DNA of 47,770 bases from CAZTHK01 sp964613215 (GTDB lineage: Bacteria > Krumholzibacteriota > Krumholzibacteriia > Krumholzibacteriales > CAZTHK01): NCBI GenBank assembly GCA_964613215.1, contig CAZTHK010000027.1, forward strand, positions 1 through 47,770, written 5' to 3'. The notes beneath the pieces were generated by a model that was not told the origin of the DNA, made no database searches, and saw only the letters and a program-made list of their open reading frames with translations. The translations under genes and the position numbers were made by a program. Positions 1-7,849 of the stretch are shown piece after piece. Each line of letters opens with the position of its first letter. The first letter of the stretch is position 1.

Positions 1-75
1 CGGCCCGAGGTCGAGGACGTTCCCTATGGTTGTGAGGCCTTCACACCAAAGGACTTGGAACGCATGACAGGGTAG
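1..75 (+). CDS. C-terminal tail of an unidentified protein (5' end outside window)
   Basis: The first frame of the window is open from base 1 to a TAG at 73-75 and encodes 24 residues ending in KDLERMTG. The start lies outside the window. The tail is too short to assign to a family, and it could also be a fortuitous open frame. The neighbourhood (VapBC and nucleotidyltransferase remnants) suggests an accessory region. Confidence 0.3.
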   Translation, partial: RPEVEDVPYGCEAFTPKDLERMTG

Positions 76-130
76 GGAAGCACTAACCGTATGAGACCTG
101 CGAAAGACCGGCGGCCAGCCTATCATGCTA

Positions 131-184
131 TTGATAAACACATAACCCATCGATATATTTGTATAACGATTATGTAATCGATGG
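131..184 (+). promoter_or_regulatory. vapB promoter with inverted-repeat operator
   Basis: A sigma70-type promoter is visible: TTGATA at 131-136, a 17-base spacer and TATATT at 154-159. A perfect 8-base inverted repeat, CCATCGAT (147-154) and ATCGATGG (177-184), covers the -10 box and the start region just ahead of the AbrB-type antitoxin gene. Antitoxins of this kind usually bind such palindromes to repress their own operon, so autorepression is the likely mode. The promoter and operator roles are inferred. Confidence 0.5.
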
Positions 185-193
185 AGGAATAGT

Positions 194-400
194 ATGAATA
201 CAGTAACACTTTCACCAAAATTCGAGGTTGTTATCCCAAAGGCGATTCGGGAAATACTTAAGCTTAAACCGGGACAAAAGATACAAGCAATAGTCTATCA
301 GAATAGAATTGAGCTCATTCCGGTCAGATCGGCAAAAGATATAAGGGGATTCATAAAGGGTATTGATACGAAGATCGAGAGGGAGGGCGACAGGGTATGA
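194..400 (+). CDS. vapB: AbrB/SpoVT-fold antitoxin, VapB-like
   Basis: This 68-residue protein has the swapped-hairpin AbrB/MazE DNA-binding pattern over its first 45 residues: TLSPKFEVVIPKAIRE, then LKLKPGQKIQ and a hydrophobic strand ending IELIPV. The C-terminal 20 residues are charged and would be the toxin-binding tail. Proteins of this type neutralise a PIN-domain RNase (VapC) and repress the shared operon. The start has a good GGAGGA Shine-Dalgarno about 6 bases upstream, and an inverted repeat lies over its promoter. The stop overlaps the ATG of a VapC start by four bases (ATGA), the usual coupling. Because that toxin is cut short, this antitoxin is probably an orphan here. Confidence 0.8.
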   Translation: MNTVTLSPKFEVVIPKAIREILKLKPGQKIQAIVYQNRIELIPVRSAKDIRGFIKGIDTKIEREGDRV

Positions 401-492
401 ATGTGGTTGATTCATCGGGATGGCTGGAATTCTTGGCAGATGGACCGAATGCTGATTTTTTTCCGCGGCTATTCAAGATACAAAGAGATTGA
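397..492 (+). pseudogene. vapC: Truncated VapC PIN-domain toxin
   Basis: The frame coupled to vapB by an ATGA overlap starts MNVVDSSGWLEFLADGPNAD, the typical opening of a PIN-domain VapC RNase including the first catalytic Asp (residue 5). It meets a TGA after 31 codons, where the family is normally about 130 residues. The following bases encode an unrelated small protein, so the toxin body was lost by deletion or recombination near base 480. No toxic activity is expected. The identity rests on the N-terminal motif and the position after vapB. Confidence 0.7.
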
Positions 493-533
493 TTGATACC
501 AGCATTAAATCCGAGAAGATCCTTGTTTCACTG

Positions 534-680
534 ATGAGAGAAAAAAGCGCTGCCGAAAAGATTGCGTTGATTCGATCCTTGTCGCAATCAACCATTCAAT
601 TTTCTAATCGAGCCATAGCTCGTGATAATGAAGGTATCGATGATGATCATCTGAATCTCCTATTTGTTGACCTGCATTAA
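534..680 (+). CDS. Small conserved protein of the nucleotidyltransferase-partner type
   Basis: This is a 48-residue protein if it starts at ATG 534; a TTG start at 489 would give 63 residues and overlap the vapC stop. The body (SAAEKIALIRSLSQSTIQ, then AIARDNEGI and LLFVDLH) resembles short hypothetical proteins of the pattern 'Arg-Ala-Ile-Ala-Arg ... Leu-x-Phe-Val-x-Leu-His' that are commonly encoded just before a nucleotidyltransferase. That partner is present here only as a 24-residue stub (726-800). The function is unknown; a toxin-antitoxin-like role is a guess from context. The start is uncertain. Confidence 0.5.
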   Translation: MREKSAAEKIALIRSLSQSTIQFSNRAIARDNEGIDDDHLNLLFVDLH

Positions 681-725
681 AGAAAAGAGCTGGCAATCAA
701 TTAAAAAGAAGAATAGAAGAAAAGC

Positions 726-800
726 ATGAAAAGGCCTGATATTTTGTCTGTTCTTACACCGGTTATCCATGCATTTGAGCAACTGTCAATTCCAAAATAA
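726..800 (+). pseudogene. Nucleotidyltransferase (AbiEii-like) N-terminal stub
   Basis: The 24-codon frame reads RPDILSVLTPVIHAFEQLSI before a TAA. This closely follows the N-terminus of nucleotidyltransferases in which 'PDI..ALTPVVEALE.LGI' leads into a GGSxASS catalytic segment. That segment does not follow here, and the downstream sequence is AT-rich and closed in all frames. The small protein just upstream is the usual partner of such genes, which supports the call. It is a relic; the cause (deletion or mutation) cannot be told. Confidence 0.5.
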
Positions 801-975
801 CTTTTTAAAATTGGAGAAAATATTATAGGGAAAATATTATGTATTTGAACGCTGGATTTGAATCTGTTATACTTCGGTCAAAGGGACAGAAAGACAGACC
901 CAGCTGTTAATAATGGCATTTAATACCGATATATTATCGTTTTAACACTGGTGCCTTTAAATAATGGGGTGGAAT

Positions 976-1722
976 ATGAGAGTATCTTTATCTGTTGCCG
1001 GTTTCATCGCCATTTGTCTGATAACGGTCTCCTGCGAAGATTCTACCTCTATCACAGATGGCAACCTCTGGACATCGGCCGGTACCATGGTTGCCGCAAA
1101 TACTTCCGGTATTCCGGACTCAGTAATCAATGAGTATTTCGAGGATGCCGCCAGCCTTGCTCTGCGGGATATTCACGAGAATGAGGCTCTGAAAGATTCT
1201 TTGATTATTATACCGCCGGAGATTGTCGATTTATATTTCCACAGCCTTCTTCATGTCTATAATGCCGGTTTTATTCCGGAGAGAGATTGCTGGTCTACCA
1301 TTCATTGTTTCTGCGATCCCATCACACACCGGTTGAAGGTTGGGGTGGACAGTACGGCAGGATGGGTTGAGAACTGGAGAAAAGGAAACCGGTTTACCGG
1401 AAATGAAGAGATAGATTTACTGATGGAAGAGTATGAAATTCAGATGGAGAAATACCACAGCTACCCCTTTGGCCATTCCGCTTTACTGAACACCTCAGAT
1501 CCCCTGAACATTCTCGCGCTTTCAGCACAGTTTACCGGTATAAGCGGGATTCGTCATGCATCACCGGATCATTGTAGCCACATCGGCAGTACTGACGATA
1601 TCTCCGGACACTATAACAGACGCTATGTCGAATTGAATTACTACTGTCCGTACCGGCCGCAACAGAGATACCGTTGGATATTCAGGGTGTACTATAACGG
1701 ATTTGTAGAATTGATTAATTAG
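976..1722 (+). CDS. Predicted lipoprotein of unknown function
   Basis: The best start is ATG 976, because GGGGTGGA sits just upstream; an ATG at 964 in the same frame lies inside that ribosome site. The product is 248 residues. The N-terminus is a lipoprotein signal (MRVSLSVAGFIAICLITVSC), so the mature protein would be anchored by its Cys to a membrane, probably the outer one. The rest is soluble with several Cys residues (RDCWSTIHCFCDP, DHCSH, YYCPY), consistent with an oxidising envelope compartment. Stretches such as IIPPEIVDLYFHSLLHVYNA and TGNEEIDLLMEEYEIQM look like a conserved domain, but I do not recognise the family. It stands alone between decayed genes and a convergent antiporter gene. 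Confidence 0.75.
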   Translation: MRVSLSVAGFIAICLITVSCEDSTSITDGNLWTSAGTMVAANTSGIPDSVINEYFEDAASLALRDIHENEALKDSLIIIPPEIVDLYFHSLLHVYNAGFIPERDCWSTIHCFCDPITHRLKVGVDSTAGWVENWRKGNRFTGNEEIDLLMEEYEIQMEKYHSYPFGHSALLNTSDPLNILALSAQFTGISGIRHASPDHCSHIGSTDDISGHYNRRYVELNYYCPYRPQQRYRWIFRVYYNGFVELIN

Positions 1723-1820
1723 AACAAGTGATATTTAGCCGATTTACAAAATGCCCGATTATCAGCTGAGCCCCGGGAAGGTGCCGGTTCAGTTATCTAT
1801 CCCGGAAAATTTCTAAAATA

Positions 1821-3002
1821 TCAGCCCGCTTCTCCTGCGGCCTTAAGGGCGGTCTTGGTCAGTACCGGTCCCAGGATTTCGAAGAACACGGTGGTGGCGG
1901 TTACCACCAGGAAGATATCCGATCCTTCCGAGGGAAAAGCTGATTTAACGATCAGGGCAAATCCCAGGGCTACCCCCGCCTGGGGGAGAAGGGCAAGCCC
2001 CATATATCTTCTCAACGTTTTATCCTCACCCGCCAGTACCGCTCCCAGGTAGGTTCCGCCTGTTTTTCCGGCAACCCTGGATAACAGGTATACCAAACCC
2101 AAAACTGACATGGCCGGTATCATTCCGATCTCCAGGTGCGCCCCCGCCAGCACGAAGAACAGCACATAGAAGGGCGATTCGATTCTCTCCACCGCTCCGA
2201 AGAATTCCACATCATTTTTGCTGATGTTCTCAACGGTAATCCCCAGAGCCATATTGGCCAGCAGAACCGACAGCCCCAGATGTATGCACAGTCCCGTATT
2301 GAACATGATTACACCCAGGGTATATATCATCAGGGTCGACGATTTTTTCACCACTCTGGGCAGTTGCGACAGCAGTGTTCCCAGTACGGCTCCGAGGAAA
2401 ACAGCTCCGAATATCTCTCTGGATGAGTTAATCAGCCCGGTTATCAGAGGATTACCGCTTCCCGCCTCAATCCCCGCAAAACTCCTGGCCAGAGCAAAAA
2501 CCACGGCGAACATCAGAATGCCCATTCCGTCGTCGAGAGCAACTGTTCCCAGCAGGGTATCGGTAAATCTTCCCTCCGCCTCATATTCCCTTACCACCAT
2601 GATGGTGGCGGCCGGGGCGGTAGCACAGGCAATGGCTCCGTATAGCATGGCCATTCCCGGACGGCTGTCCATAAATAGATAGACTGCCAGGAAGACCAGG
2701 CCGAAGGTAAACAGTACCTGTGTTGTGGTGATTACAAAGACCTGAAAGCCGATTGATTTAAGTTTACCTGTGGAGAACTTTTTGCCCAGGTCGAAGGCGA
2801 TAAAGCTTAAGGCAATGTTGGTAAAGAAATCGGAATGCTTCATCAGCTCCGGACTTACCAGATTCAGAAGGGATGGCCCCACCACTACCCCCATTATAAT
2901 GTATGAGGTAATCCTGGGCAGATGTACATATTTTATAACAGAGGCTGCCGCCACAGCTGCCAGAAGAATAATTCCGATATCCAGGATTGCATTGATATCC
3001 AT
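1821..3002 (-). CDS. CPA2-family cation:proton antiporter
   Basis: This is a protein of about 393 residues with around a dozen hydrophobic segments and almost no soluble part, the length of a bare Na+/H+ exchanger domain without the TrkA-N/C regulatory domains found in KefB-type members. Family marks are the first helices (PRITSYIIMGVVVGPSLL), the CATAPAATIMVVRE segment and LLGTVALDDGMGILMF, where the Asp pair corresponds to the ion-binding site of CPA2 transporters. It would exchange Na+ or K+ for H+ across the inner membrane. An in-frame GTG at 3014 gives four more residues, but AGGGGAG abuts that codon, so ATG 3002 is preferred. The gene is monocistronic, and its neighbours give no functional hint. 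Confidence 0.88.
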   Translation of the reverse strand: MDINAILDIGIILLAAVAAASVIKYVHLPRITSYIIMGVVVGPSLLNLVSPELMKHSDFFTNIALSFIAFDLGKKFSTGKLKSIGFQVFVITTTQVLFTFGLVFLAVYLFMDSRPGMAMLYGAIACATAPAATIMVVREYEAEGRFTDTLLGTVALDDGMGILMFAVVFALARSFAGIEAGSGNPLITGLINSSREIFGAVFLGAVLGTLLSQLPRVVKKSSTLMIYTLGVIMFNTGLCIHLGLSVLLANMALGITVENISKNDVEFFGAVERIESPFYVLFFVLAGAHLEIGMIPAMSVLGLVYLLSRVAGKTGGTYLGAVLAGEDKTLRRYMGLALLPQAGVALGFALIVKSAFPSEGSDIFLVVTATTVFFEILGPVLTKTALKAAGEAG

Positions 3003-3137
3003 TCCGGTAACCACTCCCCTTTATGATTCTGTGATTGTAATGGATTTCCCGGGATGATGAAAGAATCAAATAACTTAACCCCCTGTGATATTTTTGCGGA
3101 TATACTTTCGATCAAGCAAGGGGATCTGGTTTGCCCC

Positions 3138-3257
3138 TTATCGGGAGATTTCCGTTGACCAGACCGGGGCGGAGTAATCGTCCAGCCAACTTATTATCTC
3201 CTTCCCCCTCGCCACCTGCGGAAGGAAGTGGCCGGTATCGAAAGAAATCTGCTTGTG
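3138..3257 (-). pseudogene. C-terminal remnant of an alpha/beta-hydrolase, cut by IS3 element
   Basis: Reading the minus strand away from the insertion-element end, an open frame of 39 codons encodes KQISFDTGHFLPQ and EIISWLDDYSAPV before a TAA. The 'F-x-TGH-x-x-P ... WLD.Y..PV' pattern is the end of esterase/prolyl-oligopeptidase-like hydrolases, with the catalytic His in TGH. The frame stops being hydrolase exactly where the IS3-type terminus begins (3256), so the gene was interrupted there. The rest of the hydrolase is not on the other side of the element. It may once have been the tail of the PDZ-containing gene at 3791-4213, but that cannot be shown. Confidence 0.5.
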
Positions 3258-3324
3258 ACCTGACCCCCTAGAACTGATCCAGAATTAGGAGTACAATCTG
3301 GAGATAAAGTAAGGGGGTATTTTT

Positions 3325-3603
3325 ATGGGAAGGAAACGGTATTCAGCGGAGCAGATCATAACCAAGCTATGGGAAGCGGAGGTTTTATGCTCCCAGGGGC
3401 AAACAGTTTATCAGATAAGCAGGCATCTTGGTATATGCGCTAACACCTACTACAGATGGCGTCGCGAGTACGGAGGCCTTGAGATAGATCAGGCCAGAAG
3501 TCTGAAGCAGCTCGAGAAGGAGAACGCGAGGCTTAAGAAACTTGTAGCGGAGCAGGCGCTGGATATAGAGATCCTGAAGGAGGCGTCGCGGGCAAACTTT
3601 TAA
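3325..3603 (+). CDS. IS3-family transposase OrfA
   Basis: This is a 92-residue OrfA. Residues 5-55 form a helix-turn-helix (YSAEQIITKLWEAEVL, then TVYQISRHLGICANTYYRWR) that would bind the terminal repeats. Residues 60-92 are a leucine-zipper-like coiled coil (LEKENARLKKLVAEQALDIE), the usual dimerisation and frameshift region. An AAGGGGG ribosome site lies about 9 bases before the ATG. Normally a programmed frameshift near the end of OrfA fuses it to the DDE catalytic OrfB; here OrfB is truncated, so no active transposase can be made. OrfA alone may act as a repressor. Confidence 0.85.
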   Translation: MGRKRYSAEQIITKLWEAEVLCSQGQTVYQISRHLGICANTYYRWRREYGGLEIDQARSLKQLEKENARLKKLVAEQALDIEILKEASRANF

Positions 3604-3795
3604 GTCCGGCGCGAAGGTGCCGGGCAGTAGAAAGAATCCAGGAAGTGCTGGCAGTCTCTGAGAGGCGTGTCTGCAGACTTCTGGGGCAGGCGAGATCATC
3701 CCAGAGATACAAGCCGAGGGTGGGAGATGACGAAGAAGAATTGACAGAGAGGATAATAGAGCTAGCGACAAAGTATGGAAGGTACGGATACAACT
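3600..3795 (+). pseudogene. IS3-family transposase OrfB, truncated N-terminus
   Basis: In the frame following OrfA the sequence encodes SPARRCRAVERIQEVLAVSE, RRVCRLLGQARSSQRY and LTERIIELATKYGRYGY. This is the N-terminal helix-turn-helix portion of an IS3 OrfB of the IS407-like group. The expected continuation into the DDE integrase core is missing. After GRYGY the open frame runs on with non-homologous residues through antisense sequence of the PDZ gene. No catalytic residue remains. Confidence 0.75.
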
Positions 3796-4213
3796 CCCGG
3801 TTTGCGTCCCCCGGGGGCCGATCGAATTCGATAGACAGGGTATCGCCGTGGCTGGTGTCGGTTATCAGACGGTATTACCCTGCGGGATCTTCCGCTATAT
3901 TCAGACCTCCTATATGTGTAATGAGATCGCCAGGCATCAGTCCGACATCCTCAGCCGGGCCAGATAGATCCATGTATGTATTTATCAGAATCCCGCCATC
4001 CCTCTTGATTTCGTGCCTTCTTCTCCATTCTCCCAGGTCACCGGTTGGATTTCCCCGGTAAGTTACTATCGATTTACGCGCGAAAACCGTACCTCTGTAG
4101 AGGCTGTAGAAGGAAAATCCTATCCGAACGGCGAAAAAGACGCTGAGTACGCCCACTGCCAGATAGCGGAATGTAATGTTAAGACGGGATACCTCTACCT
4201 GACCCGTGTCCAT
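3791..4213 (-). pseudogene. Membrane-anchored PDZ-domain protein, interrupted
   Basis: From ATG 4213 (AAGGAAA upstream) the frame encodes a cytoplasmic N-terminus, one membrane helix (YLAVGVLSVFFAVRIGFSF) and the start of a PDZ domain (SGPAEDVGLMPGDLITHIGG). It meets TAA at 3877-3875. Beyond that stop the same frame continues as PDZ: YRLITDTSHGDTLSIEFDRP. The gene is thus broken by a single nonsense codon within the PDZ core and then cut off near 3791-3809 at the IS3 remnant. PDZ domains usually bind protein C-termini and sit in envelope proteases or scaffolds; what followed this one is unknown. Confidence 0.65.
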
Positions 4214-4259
4214 AGATATTTCCTTGAATATGGGATATGCTATAACTGTTCAACAAAAC

Positions 4260-4379
4260 GATGTTGTAGCTGATGCCACAGTCATTTACAACAGCAAAAA
4301 GCTGCAACAGATTTCCGTAGCTGTTTTCGGCAATCACTTTCAACTCGTTTATGGAAATGCCGTCTTTGATTATTTTCAT
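4260..4379 (-). pseudogene. Possible DUF5674 N-terminal remnant
   Basis: The minus-strand frame opens MKIIKDGISINELKVIAE and continues NSYGNLL before losing any family likeness. The opening resembles the N-terminus of DUF5674 proteins ('MKII.e.Is.eeLk..Ae..fG.lvKAVVD'), which are normally about 110 residues. Only some 25 residues fit. The frame then runs into the PDZ gene leader. This is a weak match and may be chance. Confidence 0.3.
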
Positions 4380-4527
4380 TTCAGTACATTACTTCCTTTC
4401 AATCCTAATAGCATTCAGTGTAAGGCTCTGCTACCTGATTCTGGATCAGTGCCGGCTGCGAATACTGATCGAGGGGATAAGCTGATTTATATACAGACTT
4501 GCGGTTTGATAGCCGGAATGAAATGAA

Positions 4528-4557
4528 GGGAGGGAAACTGAACTCAGCTTCCCTCCC
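4528..4557 (-). terminator. Hairpin terminator downstream of LamG lipoprotein gene
   Basis: GGGAGGGAA (4528-4536) pairs with TTCCCTCCC (4549-4557), with an inner CTGA/TCAG extension and a 2-base loop. It lies about 40 bases beyond the stop of the minus-strand gene at 4594. The tract after it on the minus strand is only moderately T-rich, so it is a plausible but imperfect intrinsic terminator. Confidence 0.55.
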
Positions 4558-4593
4558 GAATGTGCAGATCTGATTAACCTCTCATTTCAATTC

Positions 4594-5844
4594 TTAATCT
4601 GGACTTTCAAAATTGTAGAGGTCCGAGATCTCGGAACCGCTCAGCGCCCGGCTGTAGAACCGGATATCGTCTATAATACCCTCAAAGTGCATCTCATCGG
4701 TTCCGGATCTCAACTTTCCGATGAGCACATTGTCGTCATTCAGCAACGGATCAGGCATGGAAGTACTTGTTTTTCCAAGCACGCCGTCATAATAAAATCT
4801 AATCTCATCAGACATGGTAACTACCACGTGGTAGTATTCATCCAGCATGATATACTCAAATCCGGTGGTAGTGTAGTTTCCGCCTGAGCTTACATGAGTG
4901 ACATTTACGTTGCAGTAACTGGCTCCGCCGCTTTTCCGCAATCTCAGAGTGTAGTTTCCGAAATAACTTCCCTTGTTTATCAGGCAGTAGTATCCCGGAG
5001 TCAACGGATCCGGAAGAGCAGGCAGGGTTGAGATTCTGACCCAGAAACTTATGGAGTACTCATCAAAATCGAAAGAATACTCATCTGGAAGATCTATGTA
5101 ATCATCGATTCCATCGAACTGATAAGCTGAATTTTCATTACCGAATCGGTCGGTGGCAGGAGTTGCGCCGTAAACGGTCCCGTCATGGCCGTTCCCACTG
5201 ATATCTACCGCGTCTCCATTGAATGGGTAATGGGCAACCAGATCCCGGATAATTACGATCTCCTTACTGACCACAGGGCTGGGATCCATATCCTCCTTGA
5301 ATGCCCGCACCTTGAATGAGCAGCTGTTTTCAACCAGCACTCCCAGTGCGGACAGAAATGTGGAATTGGTATCCGGAGTGCTCCCGTCAGTGGTGAAGTA
5401 TATATCTGCCTCTGGAGTAGCACAGGTGACTGATGCAAAAACGGAAGTATGAAACACCTCTGAACCGACATTGATAACCGGCGTTGCCACATCAGGAAAA
5501 TCAATAATATACTCCGCCTGAGCGATGTCGCTGGGGTCCATTCCGCTATGGTAGGCCCTTGCCCTGATAGTGGTAGTGCTATCCACCCTGATCGAATCTC
5601 CCGCTGCCAGCTGGGTGGAAGATTTATCAGGGTCCGAACCATCGAGCGAATAATAAATATCCGCTCCCTGGTCGTTACAATTGATCTTTACGTGCATAAC
5701 ACTGTCGTAATTCCCCGCAGCCGGATCAAAGATGGGGGTGGATACTCTTTCCGTATCTGTCTGAGTAGGTGACGAATCGTCGTCGGAACAGCCGAACAAG
5801 ATCAGCACAACAGATATCATTGCAATAATAGCGGCTTTCCTCAA
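4594..5844 (-). CDS. Lipoprotein with chitobiase-type repeats and LamG-like domain
   Basis: The start is TTG 5844, placed 7 bases after a strong AAGGAGGT site. The 416-residue product begins with a lipobox signal (AMISVVLILFGCSDDDSS). Two beta-sandwich repeats of the chitobiase/hexosaminidase C-terminal type follow, at about 35-115 (STPIFDPAAGNYDS, GADIYYSLDGSDPD) and 118-200 (ADIYFTTDGSTPDTNST). Residues 205-415 form a LamG-like jelly-roll (LVAHYPFNGDAVDISGNGHD, YQFDGIDDYIDLP, IIDDIRFYSRALSGSEI). Such proteins sit on the cell surface and bind glycans or serve as adhesins; no catalytic domain is present. It is monocistronic with a hairpin after the stop. The ligand is unknown. Confidence 0.85.
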   Translation of the reverse strand: MRKAAIIAMISVVLILFGCSDDDSSPTQTDTERVSTPIFDPAAGNYDSVMHVKINCNDQGADIYYSLDGSDPDKSSTQLAAGDSIRVDSTTTIRARAYHSGMDPSDIAQAEYIIDFPDVATPVINVGSEVFHTSVFASVTCATPEADIYFTTDGSTPDTNSTFLSALGVLVENSCSFKVRAFKEDMDPSPVVSKEIVIIRDLVAHYPFNGDAVDISGNGHDGTVYGATPATDRFGNENSAYQFDGIDDYIDLPDEYSFDFDEYSISFWVRISTLPALPDPLTPGYYCLINKGSYFGNYTLRLRKSGGASYCNVNVTHVSSGGNYTTTGFEYIMLDEYYHVVVTMSDEIRFYYDGVLGKTSTSMPDPLLNDDNVLIGKLRSGTDEMHFEGIIDDIRFYSRALSGSEISDLYNFESPD

Positions 5845-6218
5845 AACAGAACCTCCTTCTAATTAAAAGGTATCTCTGAACAGTTAAGTCAGTATTAATT
5901 AGTAAGATATCTTCTGCTATTCAATAAGTAATTGTTTTAAGAGCAAGCAAAATTCCTGCCTCCCCCCGCAAGAATGAAGAAAAGGCCGTTTTTCAGGATA
6001 AATTTCAGTTGGAATCTGTTACTTTTTCGTGCCGCCGGGTATCCGCCGCTGCATTATGTCATGCCGAGTGCATTTTTAAAACCGGTTGATGAATCAGTCA
6101 GATTTTTCTGCTCATAATATTCTCATTCAACCAGCTTCATGGCTATGGTGGTTCTATCAAATTGAAAGTTGTTGCATCATCGCAATAAATTATATTTAAA
6201 TGAAGGATCAGAGGAGGG
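5845..6218. other. Intergenic region between divergent genes
   Basis: This stretch separates the minus-strand LamG lipoprotein gene from the plus-strand stress protein gene and should hold both promoters. On the plus side TTGAAA occurs about 60 bases before the start with an AT-rich block (ATAAATTATATTTAAAT) 17 bases on, a possible weak promoter. No open frame, repeat or RNA structure stands out. Confidence 0.4.
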
Positions 6219-6224
6219 TTGAGC

Positions 6225-7112
6225 ATGAAATTCAAGCACTTATTGGTTCCGGTGGATTTTAGCGAGTTTTCCGATAAAGCAAGCGAGTACGCTTTATTTT
6301 TAGCTGAACAGTTCTGCGCCCGAATTACCCTGTTGCATGTTGTGGTTATCTTTAAAGCAGATGTTGATGACGAAGAACATCTGGAGACTTATGAGGAAAT
6401 GCTTAAAGCAACAGAAAAAAAGCGTGAAAAGAAATTACAGCAGCACTGTGAAAATGGCAAGAAACGGGATGTTGAGATTGATTCTATTCTGACAAGAGAA
6501 ATTTCGGAGGCAGATGCTATCCTGGATCACGCTACAAAAGGAGATTACGATCTGATTGTCATGGGCACTCACGGCCGGACCGGCATCAAGCGGTGGATGG
6601 CCGGGAGCGTGACTGAAAAAGTAGTCCACCATTCTCCCCTGCCGGTGATGACCGTTCATAAGGATATAAGAAGATTATCACTACAGAATATTCTTATCCC
6701 GGATGATTTTTCCGATTTTTCCAAACTGGCGGTGCAGCGGGGCAGGGATCTGGCAGAAGATTTCGGGGCCAGATGCACCTTTTTGTATTCCGTAACCCAG
6801 AGAGAGCATGAGATGTACTACAATATCAGCAGTAAACCGATTCTGGAGGCAAATCCCCAACTGGAGAATGCCATAAGAAAGAATCTGGTTGAGCGTTCCG
6901 GAATGAATGAGGATGAGGCAGATTATGTAGTACTGGAGGGAAAGCCCTACAAGCAGATTGTCCAATATGCGGAAGAAAATGATATGGATATGATTGTTAT
7001 GGCTTCGCGGGGATTGGGAGCCATGGCTCATCTTCTTATGGGAAGCAATGCAGAACGGGTGGTCCGAACTGCTACCTGCCCGGTGCTGACGGTCCGTAAG
7101 AGAGATTCCTGA
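6225..7112 (+). CDS. Tandem-domain universal stress protein
   Basis: This 295-residue cytoplasmic protein has two UspA domains, at about 1-145 and 150-295. Domain 1 opens KHLLVPVDFSEFSDKA and carries the ATP-binding signature G-x2-G-x9-GS in GTHGRTGIKRWMAGS. Domain 2 opens QNILIPDDFSDFSKLA and ends ASRGLGAMAHLLMGSNAERV, where the first Gly is Ala but the remaining pattern is kept. Proteins of this family bind ATP or AMP and support survival under starvation, oxygen or membrane stress; the specific role here is unknown. ATG 6225 is chosen because GAGGAGG lies 7 bases before it; an in-frame TTG at 6219 lies too close to that site. It is monocistronic. Confidence 0.92.
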   Translation: MKFKHLLVPVDFSEFSDKASEYALFLAEQFCARITLLHVVVIFKADVDDEEHLETYEEMLKATEKKREKKLQQHCENGKKRDVEIDSILTREISEADAILDHATKGDYDLIVMGTHGRTGIKRWMAGSVTEKVVHHSPLPVMTVHKDIRRLSLQNILIPDDFSDFSKLAVQRGRDLAEDFGARCTFLYSVTQREHEMYYNISSKPILEANPQLENAIRKNLVERSGMNEDEADYVVLEGKPYKQIVQYAEENDMDMIVMASRGLGAMAHLLMGSNAERVVRTATCPVLTVRKRDS

Positions 7113-7413
7113 GCAGAATGCATTCTCTAAACCGTTGATTTCCATCTTTTGTTGGTCTAACCGGCTGTCGCTAACGTGCGGTCCTGATAACTGTCTGTAA
7201 TTTATCTTTGTGATCGACTGAGGTATAAGAAATTCGATTTTTTCTGTCAACGAGGGAAGTGCGGCTGTGAGGATTTGCAGCTCCATTTATGCTGTGCTTT
7301 GTCGCCATTATCCTGATTTCAGGCATGAAGAGATTTGCTTCGGCTGTGTTCCGGGCTCTTGAAGCAGGAATAGCTGTAGGGGGGGGATAAGGCCAAATCA
7401 GACCACATCCCAC
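7113..7413. other. Gene-free stretch between usp and IS91 remnant
   Basis: A minus-strand frame (7171-7413) stays open for 80 codons but shows no recognisable motif and lacks a ribosome site. It begins at a GTTAGGTGGG sequence that recurs as a 12-base match (ATGTTAGGTGGG) at 11061. A short palindrome, AGAATGCATTCT, lies just after the usp stop. Nothing else is seen. Confidence 0.35.
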
Positions 7414-7742
7414 CTAACATCCTCTGTAGGTAACACAATTTACGCTGAATACGCCCCGCTTCAGGTTAGCGGTGAGCTGCAGAGCTGGGGCGGAGGATGA
7501 TAATGGGGAGGAGGTTGTTCGCAGTAATTCCAGCCAAAGCGTCCGCAGGATCCTATCAATTACCACCGGATCGGTGATTAAGGATATTATTCTCATTTTC
7601 CCACCGCATTTGGCACACAGCAGTGGATCCTCTTTCCAGACTTTAGCTATCAGCTTTGCCCAGCGTATCCGTCTTGACCTGCTGTATTCACTCTCACCTG
7701 ATCTCGAGAAGCCGGTTGCCGGCGGTTTTAGAGGGGTTCTAT
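7414..7742 (-). pseudogene. IS91-type transposase, C-terminal remnant
   Basis: On the minus strand the frame encodes SRRIRWAKLIAKVWKEDPLL, then CAKCGGKMRIISLITDPVVI and DRILRTL. This is the C-terminal zinc-ribbon (CxxC) and tail common to IS91-like Y2 transposases ('A.LI.RVYE.DPL.CP.CGG.MR.I.FI.....I..IL..L'). The catalytic tyrosine domain upstream is absent, and the frame is entered from non-coding sequence. It is a fragment in opposite orientation to the second IS91-type remnant at about 10.2-11 kb. Confidence 0.65.
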
Positions 7743-7849
7743 AATCATTACAGTGTTTTAATAACTGTAATTGGGCACCGGAGATTTTCCATACATTAGA
7801 TCCGAGGGCGTGTCAATCATACTCTTTAGTTCATGGAGGTGACCGATAG

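Larger units (their letters stand above)
3256..3795 (+). mobile_element. Truncated IS3-family insertion sequence
   Basis: The left end begins TGACCTGACCCCCTAG, a typical IS3-family terminus, followed by a short leader and an OrfA/OrfB pair. OrfA is complete. OrfB breaks off after about 65 codons near 3790-3800, where the sequence turns into a minus-strand PDZ gene. No right terminal repeat is seen. The element is therefore immobile and marks the site of an insertion followed by deletion. Confidence 0.75.

Noticed and set aside
7171..7413. 80-codon minus-strand frame after the IS91-type fragment
   Set aside because: Starts at a GTG without ribosome site and has no recognisable motif; considered as cassette cargo but no attC-like structure follows it.
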